In this document: piece by piece, positions 48,826 to 60,689 of the stretch | Position numbering within the stretch: position 1 is the stretch's first letter | How the letters are laid out: each line of letters starts with the position of its first letter | NCBI GenBank assembly: GCA_021397835.1 | Contig: JAJFZO010000537.1 | Location: 992,001-1,056,000 of the forward strand | DNA: 64,000 nucleotides | From: Moringa oleifera | Taxonomy: Eukaryota; Streptophyta; Magnoliopsida; Brassicales; Moringaceae | Direction: 5' to 3' | Notes under the pieces: generated by a model | Told to the model about the DNA's origin: nothing | The model's input: the letters and a program-made list of their open reading frames with translations, nothing else | Database searches by the model: none | Program-made: the position numbers and the translations under genes

Positions 48826-50215
48826 TTTTTATACACATTCAAATTTCTTTGGGGACTCTTTTTTATTAAGGAACCAATTTTTAAATCAAATAAATTTTAA
48901 AACCAAGAAAATAAGCATGATTAATTGGTATGAAGCTCTAGGTACCAACTCTCAAACCTATGTCTTTAATTTTAAAAGACTAAAATTGCCTTATTTATGT
49001 TCATTTTCATTAATATGAAAGCAGTTTTTTTTTAAAAAAAAAATGAATCTCGATATGTAATCATCCTCTAAAAAGAATTTGTGACGATTATCTTTGTTTT
49101 ATTTTTATTTTTATTTTTCTAAAGTAAAATCATCCAAAAGTATTTTTTAAGTTGTTTCGAGGATTCAACCTCGGTCGAAAACCCATTGTGATAGTAATAA
49201 AGGTTTAAAGAGTTGCTAAGGATAAGCATTGGATGAAGATTTAGTTGAGTCATTAGTGCTACTTTGGTGGATCAAGGTGGAGAATGTTAAAGGAAACTAA
49301 AAGTAAATTAACTAACCACCAACAAGAAGGAAAGTCATGGTCATGTTTCTTTAAAGAAGTTGGCGTAGTTGGACATAATGGGATGAAGAACCAATCAAGC
49401 TTATAATAAGCTTGGATTAATAAGGTTACTAGCTGGATTATTAGTTATGCCATGTCAGTAAAGAGTATTCTGTAAACCAATAAAAAACTAAAAATGCAAA
49501 TTGAGTATAATGCATTGAGTTTTTAATCAAATTAAGAGCGAGAGAGAAGTTCACCACGGGGTTACGAATTTAACATTGATAGCTCACTTAAAGACGAATT
49601 AGTTGTAAAAGATTTAGAATATATTATTTTTTTGTTTTGGTTATAATTGGTTACTAGTTCTAGCCATTTTTTTAGTTCTATTTCCATTAAAAAAATATTC
49701 CTTGTATTAATTCAATTATATTGTTTAATGAATATTAAGGTCTTACGAAGATATCTTGAAATGCATGTAAGCTTGATAGTTGAATTCAAACTACAATAAA
49801 TCTTGTGTTTTTTTATCTCATATTTTATTGTTAATCCTAATTATTTTCCATTGCATTCAAAGCACATTTAAGCTAGATAGACCATATCTTAGGCTTCATC
49901 CATTGTGCTATTCATTTGTTAGCTTTCTGGCCAGTTTATAGTTCCAAAAAGGTTTAGAAGCTAGATTAACAATATTGAATTCTAACAAGATGAAAAATAA
50001 CATGACACTTAGAACTATGTAGGGAAAGTCAAATCAACTCATTGGAAGCTAACCTAAAACTTGGAACTATGAAAGGGAAGTCAGATCGGCCCATTGGCAA
50101 ATTGTCCTAATAGTTTAAAAGATTACACAAAAGGAATAGAATGTGATAATACAACAAGAAAAGGAAAAGTAATATTCATTATAACAAAAAAGAGTATAAA
50201 CAAAAAAATACAAAA
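48826..50215. other. Intergenic DNA, unit-unrelated
   Basis: No gene seen. It contains a two-copy tandem repeat of about 50 bp at 50008-50106 (ACTT(A/G)GAACTATG followed by GGGAAGTCA and CATTGG). Confidence 0.5.
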
Positions 50216-50219
50216 TTAC

Positions 50220-50900
50220 AAGCTATAGTCGACGAATATGCTAGTTAGGTTTGGGCTATAACAAGCTCGTGGGCTAGTGGTGCAAGACTTGAGCTAGGTA
50301 GGGTAGTCATGATCTCTCGACTAGGAAAACTTAACAGCATAGGGAGAACTTAAACATCATCATCCTCCTTATCCTTAGGAAAGGCAACATTGAGGAAATT
50401 TCAGTCTCACTCTAGATGTTTCTAAAAGATATCATTTTTTTATGGCAGCTTAAGCTTGCTAGTAAAAGCTAAAACATAACCCTGTTTCCCCTAAGTCAGC
50501 CTTGGAGGTCAATTACTTCCCCACAACCTGATCATCAACCTCCACCACTTCTCACTTATAACAAGCCTTAGCTAGCTCAACTTTTAGTTTGGCCTCGTTT
50601 AGTTTCCAGACCAAGGACTTGTGGTTGTCCTCCTTAACCTAAAGAGAAGACATAAGCAGGCAACTTCCACCTCTAGCATAGTTATTTTCTCTTATTAATC
50701 TAAGGATACCTTGATTACCTAAGCAATGATCTCATTAGGACTCTTGTGCACCTTTTCAGACTTAAATTTTAGGGGGTAGATCATTATTGAATAACTTTAA
50801 GAAATTTCTATAAAATTTACAAAATCAAGGTTCAACACGAAACCTCACTAGTACCCCCGCACCAAGCTCAATCCGAAGCTTTTTGGGTGAGCAAGTGGCA
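50220..50900 (-). pseudogene. Possible degraded coiled-coil (gag-like) frame
   Basis: On the minus strand, pieces in different frames read as charged helical sequence: KSLVWKLNEAKLKVELAKACYK, LTSKADLGE, then FLNVAFPKDKEDDD and LPSSSLAPLAHELV. The mix of coiled coil, a Phe-Pro-acidic motif and a Pro/Ser/Ala-rich tail resembles the end of the gag-like frame at 5141-5700, but with many stops. It could equally be chance in a less AT-rich stretch, so confidence is low. Confidence 0.25.
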
Positions 50901-53559
50901 TATAAGTTTAAATAAGTTTAACCAATACAAAATTGCATCCTACACAAGTTACATTGACCAACCAAGATGAGACATATGTCACTACTTAACCAACTCAGCT
51001 TGAATTTTGCAAGCTCACGATGCCAGCTTAAATTTGATTTGATGAACTTACGATAACAAATCATCCTGAAATTAATGAGCCTTTGTCTTCACAGTTACCC
51101 AATCTCATTCAAATCTTTTCATTATCTTCAAAATAATTACAAATTAAGAGACTCCGAGATTTCACACTTATAAATTAGGAATACATTTTCATTAAATCTA
51201 AACTACCTGCCATTATGCATATAAAAGACATAGATGTATTATTTATTACATTTTAAGGTCTCTTCAAAATTAAAATAATAATTTAAGTTTCTAAAAAGAA
51301 TTTTCAAAATTTTTAAGCTTTTTACTTCTCTTTAAATAATTAGTTTTATTTTTTTAAGTGTTATCATCATAAAATTTAATACTATTTAAAATTACTCTTC
51401 CATAATCTCCCAAGTGGAACTATAGTTCTAAAGGTTCATAACTCAAGTAAAAGCCAAAATAACAAATGAAAGACTCTCTCACATACATATATGCAATCAA
51501 TACCTAATTGATTTTAAAAATTAAAAAAGATACAATAGAGCTTTTATAAATCATTATTTGATAAGTTAATAATCTTAATTATATAATAATTTGTTAGATC
51601 CTAATTTAAACTAATAAATTAAATTAATAATTTTGAGAAAAATATAAAATAAGACTTTTCTAAAACATTCTTATATAATTTTATGGTCCCAATTCATCGA
51701 ATAAAATAATACTTTGTTAAAAATTACAAATATGATTTATTATAATATTTTATTAAAAATATGACTATGTTGTAAAATTTTTTTAAAAAAAAATAAATCT
51801 AGTTAGATCCCAACTTTTTTTTAATTGTATCTAAAAGTTTTTAGGGTTGAATTCTCAAATTGTATTAAAAAATAAAATAGAAAATATAATAAATTTTTAG
51901 TTGATTATTAACTATATATTTATTCCATTCATTCATATTCAATTGATATAGATTGGTAAAATATAATGACGAGTAATTGAGTATATGTATGTTTATCAAA
52001 TTGTAAATCTACTTGACTGTTTGAATTAATTCGTATTCAATCGATATAGATTGGTAAAATACAATGAATGAGTAATTAATTATATGTATGTTTAATGAAT
52101 TATAAATCTACTCGAATTAATTTTTATTTAATTAATTAAATTGCTAAAATATAATAAATTTTTAGTTCATTAAGCATATATTCCTTCAATTGTACAAATA
52201 TATTCTATCAAAAAAAATGGTAAAAATGCATATACATTTGGATTTATGTATTTTTAATTGGTTACATTGATACATTATAATGAATTTTAAATTAATTTAA
52301 AGGTGAAAGTTAATAAGATTTTAATATTTAATTATCTTATATTGTCAATCAAATTCTTATGCTTAAAAAGTGACAAGTCAAAATTTTATCTGTAAATTTA
52401 GACTAAATTAAATTCAATAAAAAAATTTAATAATTTAAAATATTTAAATTAAAAATCTTATATAATGAATTTTGATTTAAAAATTTTCATCGATGTAAAA
52501 AGATACTCAACCTATTGTTAGAAAAAATTTTAAAAATTTTTAATACTAAAAATATAAATATATTTTAAATTTACACTATTAAAATTTTAAAAAAATATAC
52601 AAAAAATAGATGTTGAATCAAAAATCATTCAAATTTGAGAGACGAACTTTTTGAATTATTATTAAAGCATTTGAATAATAAATATACTTTTAATCTTACA
52701 ATTATTTGAATTAACATTCAATTTGAGTTACATTGATAAATTAAGATTTTATTTATTATTTTTAAATATAAGGATTTAATTAATTATACGTGACAAATAT
52801 TATAGTTTTATATAATCTTATTATTAATTATATATATTTACCGAATTGTAAATACATTTTATAATTTAATAATTTAAAATTTCACATGATGCCAAAACTA
52901 TCAATTTATAAAAGTTTTACTGTCCATGCAGTAAATACCTAAAAATAGTTGAAAATTAAGGAATAGTTTAGAATTTTCTTATTATATTTTATGAAAATTA
53001 AAGGAACGATTTTCTTGTGGCGTTCACGTTTATTAATTTTGTTATTGTTAGAAAATGGACCCACCGTCACTAAGTACCACTCTTTAAAAAATGTTGAACG
53101 TGGCAGTCCTATTCTAGAACGAAATTAGGTATCTGGGCCCGTTACCAATTAAAGCAACTTCATGGCCGGATTCCCTTCAACAAGCTTCCCATCAGGCTAT
53201 CTTTTGAGGATTTTGTTTTAAACCCAACAAAGCATGCCTCATTGCTTTTCTGGATGTAAAGTGAGCGCTCGTCACCCAGGCAAGCAAATCTATGACGAAC
53301 AAGTGAATATTCAATCTCAACTAACCACATCAGGTGCACGATTTGCAGAATATTTAAGAAATTATGGAGCACTTGGTTACTAGTAGACAAAACACTGATC
53401 TTGGCTAAATCCAAAATAGAAATGAAAAGACGTCATGAAAGGAAGGAGTGGTATATTGGTGTCTGGGTGCTAGCTGTGCCCTGAAACTTAGTGCAAACAC
53501 TCCTGCCATATTTTAATTGGGTGTTTCTTCGGTGGTCACGATAAGGAAGCCTTAGTGGT
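50901..53559. other. AT-rich intergenic DNA
   Basis: No gene recognised. From 51200 to 52950 the sequence is extremely AT-rich. Around 53000-53500 it is more mixed, but the only open frame (53160-53414, minus) has no recognisable content. The boundary of UGT-related flank lies near 53560. Confidence 0.5.
51895..52190. repeat. 98-bp tandem repeat, about 2.5 units
   Basis: ATTCATATTCAATTGATATA at 51931 recurs as ATTCGTATTCAATCGATATA at 52029, followed in both by GATTGGTAAAATA and a TATATGTATGTTTA motif. A third, poorer unit follows from about 52117. Confidence 0.75.
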
Positions 53560-54075
53560 GAAAATAATTTTTTTAATTAAATAATACAATAATTAATTAG
53601 TAATCACTGAAAGATAATTGATAGGTTTCATTAATTAAGCTTATTTAAATACAACTGCCTTTCATCCTTCCTGACAAAAACTTGACAGGTAAATATTGGT
53701 AAACTGAGAAGTAGTTTGGGCAAGTAGAATGTTAGATCTTACTAGCTTTAAGCTTTTCATGAAGGGCTTCTTGCTATGTAAAGCTATTTCCCTACGTAAA
53801 TTGAAATGTTTTATGTGAATTTATTATGTAGATATTGATTTTTGTTTTCAAATGCCATGTGACAAAAAATTTAGGTTAATTTGGGATGTTATAATCTTTT
53901 TTGTTCTTCTCTATTTTGGGTTTGTGAGGAAGGTAGATAGAAAGAAGACATTACTTTTTATTTTTTCATAAAACAAACCTAGTTTCTTGCAAAACAAAAG
54001 AAATCGGATGTACTCATCAAGGATTTTTATTTAGTTGTATGCCATCTAGTACATATCACTGCATCGGCAGCTATC
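53560..54075 (-). other. 3' flank of the minus-strand UGT85A gene
   Basis: Read on the minus strand, this resembles the 3' flank of the array copies (GATGGCATAC near the stop; CAATTATCTTT and ACTAATTA further on). AATAAA on the minus strand at 54031-54026 is a probable polyadenylation signal about 45 bp after the stop. No further gene. Confidence 0.55.
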
Positions 54076-55993
54076 TTACTTTGTGGTCCTTAAGAGCGAA
54101 AGCACTTGGTTCACCAGGTTATCCAAATTGATAGATGATGAACCATTAGGAGCAGTGGCTTCTTCTGCTAATCTTTTCCACTGCATGGCTTTGTCTTTTA
54201 TCATCTTTCCCTTCTCTCCATCCATGAGCTCTCTCACAAGCTTCTCCACTTGGTCTCTCTTCACATCAGGATGGATCTGCAAGCCTACCTCCCACTGCTT
54301 GCAGGTGCACCAACAGTTTGTGGGTTGATCGCCGAAGAATGGCCAGCAAATCATGGGAATCCCAGCAGCTAAGCTCTCGATCGTAGAATTCCATCCGCTG
54401 TGCGTCAGGAACCCTGCAATCGATGGATGATTGAGCACTTCCTCTTGAGGACACCAACTTGCAATGAAACTTCTTTCTCTTGCTGCTGCCACAAACTCAG
54501 GTGGCAAAACTGCTGTTTCACCAGTGACCAAATCAGGCCTGATTATCCACAGGAAAGGATGCTTGGTGCTAGCCAGTCCCATTCCAAACTCGACTAGTTG
54601 CTGGTGTGTCATCACTGTTGTGCTCCCAAAGTTCACGTAAAGCACTGAGTTGGGTTGCTCGAGATCCAGCCATTGAAGGCATTCGGTGTCCTCTTTCCAC
54701 AGATTGTATCCAATGGCCTTCAGAGGGTCTTCCGGGATACGATTGAGATGTAATTGGAGAGGGCCAATGGAGTAAACACGAGGAAACATGCACGAAAGAG
54801 CATCCAAGACCTCCTGCTCTAATGCATTGAATGTGTGAAGAATGATTGCAGAAGATTCATGGCTTCTCTCGGCTGCATCCGTGACGAAGTTAAATATGAA
54901 ATCATTTGGATCTGTAGTTTGAAAAAGTGCTGGCAAGTCCCTCAAACGAACGTCCTTCAGGCCTGGAATCCAGTCGATAATAGTATCTAAATACCCATTT
55001 GTGAAACAGCTCTCATCTGCAGATTAAAACCGGGATATAAATTATAGAGGTCAGCAGCATACATGCATGCTGCCACATTCATGCTATTACACAAAATCCC
55101 ACAAAAGCAACAAGAAAAAATCTGAAATTTTTTGTAATCCATAATAGAAGTGGTTTAAAGGATTTAAGTATTGATAGAGGAAGCCCTTCTAATATCAATC
55201 AATAAGGTCTCCAGCAGAGTACAATAAGGGCTTATTTTGGGTCCTCATACAAGTTATAATTTGGAGTACTTCGTCTCCTTTAAGTATTAGCAGTATACCA
55301 TGGAGACAGTATGTTTGTCAACAGAGATTCTACACAAAGTTTATGTAAAACCAGAATAGTTTTATAATTCTAACGACGAAAGTTCATATGCTTTCTGATC
55401 ACCAAGTGTACTTAAGAAAGTGAAAGTTCAAAACTCAGCTCTTTTGTGTTCTCTTGTGGATGACTTTCCGTAAACTTACCTTTAAGTGGAATGATGTCTT
55501 TGTCCTTGAGAGCCTGAAAGTATTTCATGGCCATGAACACAGTCGCAGAGATGGTGAAGAACTTGACAAGAGGGATGCCAAGCTGTTTAGCAACTTCTGC
55601 AGTGAAAGGCATGAAACCATCGGAAAAAATGCAGGTGATTGGAGGAACACGAGATTTTGAGTCATTGAGTTTGGTAACGAGGGTTCTAAACGGACCCAAA
55701 AAATTGCTTGCTACAGCTTTGCTAAGAGTGGTGACATCTTGGTTGGTCCCAAGGTTGGAGGGAGGAAGGCCATCAGGGATAGTTTCGAGCCGAAAATCTG
55801 CCAGGCCATCTAAGGAACCAGGCCCCCTCGATCTGAGAAAGCGTTGGTGATTGAACTCTGTGTTTACAAAGGTTATGTAAAAGCCTCTATGGTGGAGAAG
55901 CTTTGCCAGTTTAAGCAACGCCTTGATGTGACTTTGAAATGGGTATGGTATAAACACTGCATGAGGTTTTCCAGCTACTGCCATGGAAGTCAT
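54076..55993 (-). CDS. UDP-glycosyltransferase, UGT85A family (complete, two exons, minus strand)
   Basis: Exon 1 is 55993-55480 and exon 2 is 55016-54076. The intron (55479-55017) has GTAAGT and CTGCAG ends and splits the same Asp codon as in the plus-strand gene. The product has 484 aa. It keeps His22 (QSHIKALLK), Asp125 (CIFSDGFMPF) and a complete PSPG box at 359-402 (WCPQEE to GDQ) with Gln402, so UDP-glucose is the expected donor. It differs from the plus-strand protein mostly between residues 80 and 170, the acceptor-binding half (for example NLGTNQDVTTLSKAVASNF), so substrate preference may differ. A one-base insertion near the end shifts the frame past the usual VLSS stop and adds LLRTTK-type residues. 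It is convergent with the plus-strand gene, 12.95 kb away. Confidence 0.95.
55017..55479 (-). other. Intron of the minus-strand UGT85A gene
   Basis: Phase 1, 463 bp, with GT-AG ends. It is recognisably related to the intron at 39581-40198 (shared TTTGTGTAGAAT and TATTGTACTCTGCT motifs) but about 155 bp shorter. Confidence 0.92.
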
Positions 55994-56060
55994 CTCCTCT
56001 CTCTTTTTCTCTTCCCAGATAAGGATTGCTGGAGCTTGGCGATGCTTGCCTGTCCTGGCA

Positions 56061-56070
56061 AGTTATATGC
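56061..56070 (-). promoter_or_regulatory. Possible TATA box of the minus-strand UGT
   Basis: On the minus strand it reads GCATATAACT, about 75 bp upstream of the start codon. Only the last 50 bp or so of the leader (AAGCTC.AGCAATCCTT to GAGGAG) clearly match the array copies. The call rests on sequence resemblance and spacing only. Confidence 0.3.
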
Positions 56071-56079
56071 ATGACAAGA

Positions 56080-57640
56080 CAAGTGGACCATGAATTCCGC
56101 CTGCATTTCTCTTCTCAATTAAAACAGCCAAATTCAATGGAAGACCCCACTTTGACATTCATTTAGCAATGAGTAAGAAGGCCAAAAATTAAAGAATGAT
56201 TTTTGAAAGTACCCTTTTTTAGGTGTAATGCTTAAAAAAAATAATATTAAAAGCAATTTCAAGGGAATTAGATATTCTAGTAATTATTTTATTGATTTTA
56301 TATAATTAAAAATAAAAATAAAACAAACAAAATATTTATTTATTGACTTTTTTTATAAAAAAGACAATAAAAATAATTATTCTCTTTAAATGCTATTTAA
56401 GTTTAGATTTAACTATTCCTAATTTGCCTCTTAAGTTTAGATTTATTTGCACATGATTCATCTTTTAAATCTTATCTCATTTATCAATGAATAAATTAAT
56501 ATTCATATAGGATGATCTATGTTGTTTCTATTATAATTTTCTGCTTTTTATCTTCTATATGGTAAATCTTATTTGTTGCTTTATATTACTTGGCTATTCT
56601 TTTGAGATTAATAATTAGTTTTAAAAATAATAAATATTTTTAACCATATTTAATATCTAAATTTAATCTTTAAATCTAAATTTCGTGATTCCATCAATTG
56701 AAAATTAAAATGAACATGGAACCATATAAACAAATATTATTTATTGATTTTTTAAAAATATTTTAAAGAATACAAAGATGTTTTTTAAAAAAATTCTCAT
56801 TATCTCAAATAAATCAAAGCAAATTTTTTGAAAAAATAATATTTTTTATATTAAAATGTATGAAAATCTATCTCTTCAATTTGTTTTATACTCTCAAAAA
56901 CTTTAATATATATTTTTTATATTGAAGAATAACTTTCTTTTAGAAGTAATTTTTATATTAACAGTATGAAAATCTCTCTAATATTTTTTTTCTATTTTTA
57001 AAAAATTTAAAATATTTTTTAAAAATAATATTATATTAAAAATTATAAAAATCTCTCTCTTGAAATTTTTTAATAAGATAAAAAAAATAAAATATTTTTT
57101 TATTTTTTAAAAAATTAACTTTTGTATTAAAAAGTATAAAAGTTTATCTCTTAAAATTTTTTTGTACTCATAAAAATTTAAAATATCATTTTTTATTTTT
57201 TAAAAATTAAGTTAAAATAATATTAAAGTAATTTTATTATCTTTGAAAACATGATTAGAATTCAGCAATCAATGAAAAGAAAAAAATCTTATTTTGCCTG
57301 AAGTTTAACATTAAATTTAAGTATCAAATTTTATTAAAGTACTCCACCCACTTTTTTTAAACTACCCTTATCCACCAAAAACAACTATTCTTCCTCTCTC
57401 TTTTTTTTTTTTTTCTTAATACCTATCCTAACCACTCTTTTTTCTTCCTTTTTCTTTTTTCTTTTGAATTAATATCTTTAATCATAAAAAATATATATTA
57501 GATTGTTAAAATATAAAAATCAAATCAAATAAAAATCATATTAAATAACAAATGATGATATTTATTATCAACATTTATAGCAGAGTTACATAAAATGTTC
57601 AAACTATTAATAATCTAATAAAATCTAAGCGTTGTCCATT
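56080..57640. other. AT-rich intergenic DNA upstream of the minus-strand UGT
   Basis: No gene. It includes a decayed tandem repeat (56841-57220) and a pyrimidine-rich run at about 57385-57470. Confidence 0.5.
56841..57220. repeat. Decayed tandem repeat, four units of about 80-110 bp
   Basis: Units near 56841, 56949, 57028 and 57117 share TTATATTAAAA(A/T)GTATGAAAATCT followed by TCTCTT, a poly-T run and AAAATTTAAAATAT. They are strongly diverged. Confidence 0.6.
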
Positions 57641-57659
57641 AGATCATTACCATTGCCAT

Positions 57660-57735
57660 TATCATTGCTAGCAGCATCACATCACCATCACCATCACCAA
57701 CACTATCACCACTTCCATCATCATCATCAATCACC
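57660..57735. repeat. CAT/CAC trinucleotide repeat
   Basis: A run of CAY triplets (CATCACCATCACCATCACC and CATCATCATCATCAATCACC segments). A histidine-rich frame is open across it, but this follows from the triplet repeat. Confidence 0.8.
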
Positions 57736-58679
57736 AATTATGCTAAAAGAAGCACCCTGTGCACTTAAAGGACCTTGCTGTTCACCCAATTACCTGGCAA
57801 GTTTACTAAAAAGATTTTTTATGGATACCACTTCATTTCTAAGTTCATTTCTCTGGGTCCTTTATCTTCATCTATCTAAGCATCTTTTTTCTTAGGTCTC
57901 TCTGTCGGTTCTCTATCATATCTCGTTCTCTTTGTAGTCGTTCTTTCATCCCTCTTTTTTCCTCTTCCTTTATAGCACTCTCTTTGATGACATTATTCCA
58001 TCACTGCTCATTTTTTGTTTAATTGTTTGCATGTCTTTAAAGTGAAACATCATTTACTACATCAAAATGTTGGATGGAGCATGTGAAGATTGAGAGCTAG
58101 AGTTAGATGGTCCATAAAAGGTAACCTCATATCGAAACGTATATTGCTATGCCCCTCTTTTTTTTTTCCACTCGTGGCTTAATAAAAGAGGATAAAATCA
58201 TTAACAGATGATCTTGAGGCAAGCATATCCTCTTTTAATTTTTCATAACTAGCGTGTATGTAAATAAGAAGCCAACAATTATTAAATCAACATATATAAG
58301 TACGTATATATGAACAAAACCAAATCATTAAAACAATGCAAATCTGAAAAACATCCTCTCAACACCCAAAAGTCCAACTACATACGAAATAACCTATGAA
58401 ATCTATTCTTTCTATACATGCCTCAAGATACCAAACTATAATAAAATATACAGATAACCATCACCCTATTGCATTAAAGAAAAATGACCTACACTTCAAA
58501 TTCAATCCCATCTTTTTTCATTTATAAATCTTGATTTTGTGATTTATCCATAAATTAGAATAGCGAAACACAATATCTAAATAATCAAAATCCTAAACTT
58601 AGACATCTACATTGTTTTTTACGGCATTCAACACATGTTATTTTTTCTTTAAACCATTCAACGAATATTGTTATAGTGA

Positions 58680-59828
58680 TAAAGATATTTTATTCTATGT
58701 ACTTACATAAATCTGTGTTGCTCTCTTCATGGCCTATGTGTTGGTCTTCTTATTATGGTTTAACTTCCAAAAGAGCTTTATCATGGTGGGATCCCTCCCA
58801 AGCTGATTAACCTAATAAGTAATAAATGATAAAAATTAAAAGTGTAATTAAAACTAAAATAAATACCTAAAATAATTAATTGAATTAAAAACTTACCATT
58901 TGTCTTTTGTGCTCGACAATGGAAATGGATCCTCTTTAATGCACAATAACTTCAATAAAAGCTTGATTATTCTTATTCCACTGTGATACCTATAAGAAGT
59001 TTTGGGTCTGTTGTCCACCTAACCCATAGTGCATCATGAATTTGAGGGCCTATCCATGTGCCTTTAGAATTTTTCGTTTTGATTGATGCAAGACTCAATC
59101 GAACAACTTTCGTAGACTTGGACCCTCATAGGTGTTTAAAAACACCATCCATAAGTGGATCCCACCTACATTTTCTCTATAACAACATGAAACTCGAATT
59201 AGTTAGTTAAGCATGTAAAATAAGGACACCTATAAGAAGGTGATATATATGTTAACAACTAATTGAATGAAATGAAAAATTTATATTACTTAAAATTTGA
59301 CCCATCACAAGTTGTGAATATCATTTGGGACTTCATGCCATCCTATCCATGGCTAATCAAACTTTGGCTTGATAATTCTAAATATGATGACAATCCTCTT
59401 AGATGTTGGTAACAATTTGCAAAAAAGAGTTGAAAACATACAAAGTAACATAAAAGAAACAAAATACAATATGTAATATTTGGGTAATTACAATATAATA
59501 TGAAAGTTTAGTTATTATACTCTTTCTTGATAGGCTAAATAAAATATATAACTCACTGTCATCTACTGCTTAGGCTAACTTAATTGATGATATATGAACT
59601 CTAACATCTCGAGGTGATGGTGTGTAGGTCGAAGTGATAAAGCTAGATGCAATAGTGCATGAAGCAAATGTGATCTTGCATGCGTGAAAGGTGATTCAAG
59701 TAAGCAAAAGATGATTTAACATTAGCGAAAAGTGATTTAGTGTGACCTTTAGAAGATACGTCCAATCTGTAAGACCATCTTCTCTTGCCTCTGCCACTAC
59801 GAACACCATGCCCCCTTGTATCTGACAT
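58680..59828 (-). pseudogene. Ptta/En-Spm second CACTA gene, minus strand
   Basis: The start MSDTRGHGVRSGRGKRRW at 59828 is the Gly/Arg-rich N-terminus common in such proteins. Further on, pieces in changing frames read CRWDPL.DGVFKHL, KGTWIGPQIHDALWVRWTTD and then QWNKNNQAFIEV..H.RGSISIVEHKRQM. The last corresponds to the family pattern of K.NR, then H.GGSI, then EH..RM. The region is interrupted by intron-like and random stops. No open product. Confidence 0.7.
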
Positions 59829-60139
59829 TTATAAACAATAAAATGACATTATTAGTAAAGAAATTAATCATAGAAGTCTAAATTCAATTTTATTTGTAAT
59901 ACTTTTAATCATAAACCTCCATAATCAATCACTTTCAATAATCTAATTGATAAAAGCTTCATCTTCACTCTCAGACTCACCACTTTCAAATGATTTTTTT
60001 TTTATCTTCTAATTAAACTATGTTTTCATAAGCTTGAATCTCTTTACCATGATCATTTATATCTCTCAAATTTTTTATAATCTAATCACTAGAAGAGACT
60101 ATAGGTAATAGTTTGACATATTATCTTAGAATGAATCAT

Positions 60140-60480
60140 CTAGATATTCAATTATGTTTCTTACTTTTATTTTAATGGCTACAAATCAGTCTCTCTTTTG
60201 TGCAACAGGATTACGATATGGTGTAAAATATAGTTATCTTTTTTATTATGCAAAATAAATGAATCATTTCCCTCATAGCTCTTATTGATCATAACCATAA
60301 TAATCCCATACTTAGGATAAATCTTTGTACCTAAGATAGAAGGCTTAAACTACTTACAGTTGAAGAGTGTCAATCACTTCATAAGTATGCAAGGATTCTC
60401 GATCTTTATTATTTCTTCTATGATTCCATGATACACACACATCTGTACTTGCAAAAGCTACTTCAAAGTTGTTTACACTT
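60140..60480 (-). pseudogene. DUF4216-like remnant of the second CACTA
   Basis: Damaged reading with SVNNFEVAFASTDVCV, YGIIMVMINKSYEGNDSFIL and, in another frame, YRNPVAQKRD.FVAIKIKVRN. The order matches DUF4216 (DPFVLA..Q, then W.VVIK.K.RD), but conservation is weak. Its place between Tnp2 and the Ptta-type gene supports the call. Confidence 0.45.
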
Positions 60481-60689
60481 CGAATTACTAACCTAATTAA
60501 AAGTATAGAAATAATAACCATTGGAATAATAAATTAAATGTTAACCTTTCTCATAGGTTCCCATGTTAAATCATACAAGAATTGATCATTCACCTCATAG
60601 GATTACGCACTTGATAACGAATGATTCATACAAATAAAATTTTATTAACATAAATGATATCAAAAGTATTATTTCATACTTGTAATGAC

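Noticed and set aside
53160..53414. An 84-codon minus-strand frame in a mixed-composition stretch
   Set aside because: No motif, no homologous copy in the window and no gene structure around it.
57632..57895. An 87-codon histidine-rich frame
   Set aside because: The histidines come from a CAT/CAC triplet repeat. There is no conserved context, and it sits beside dead transposon DNA.
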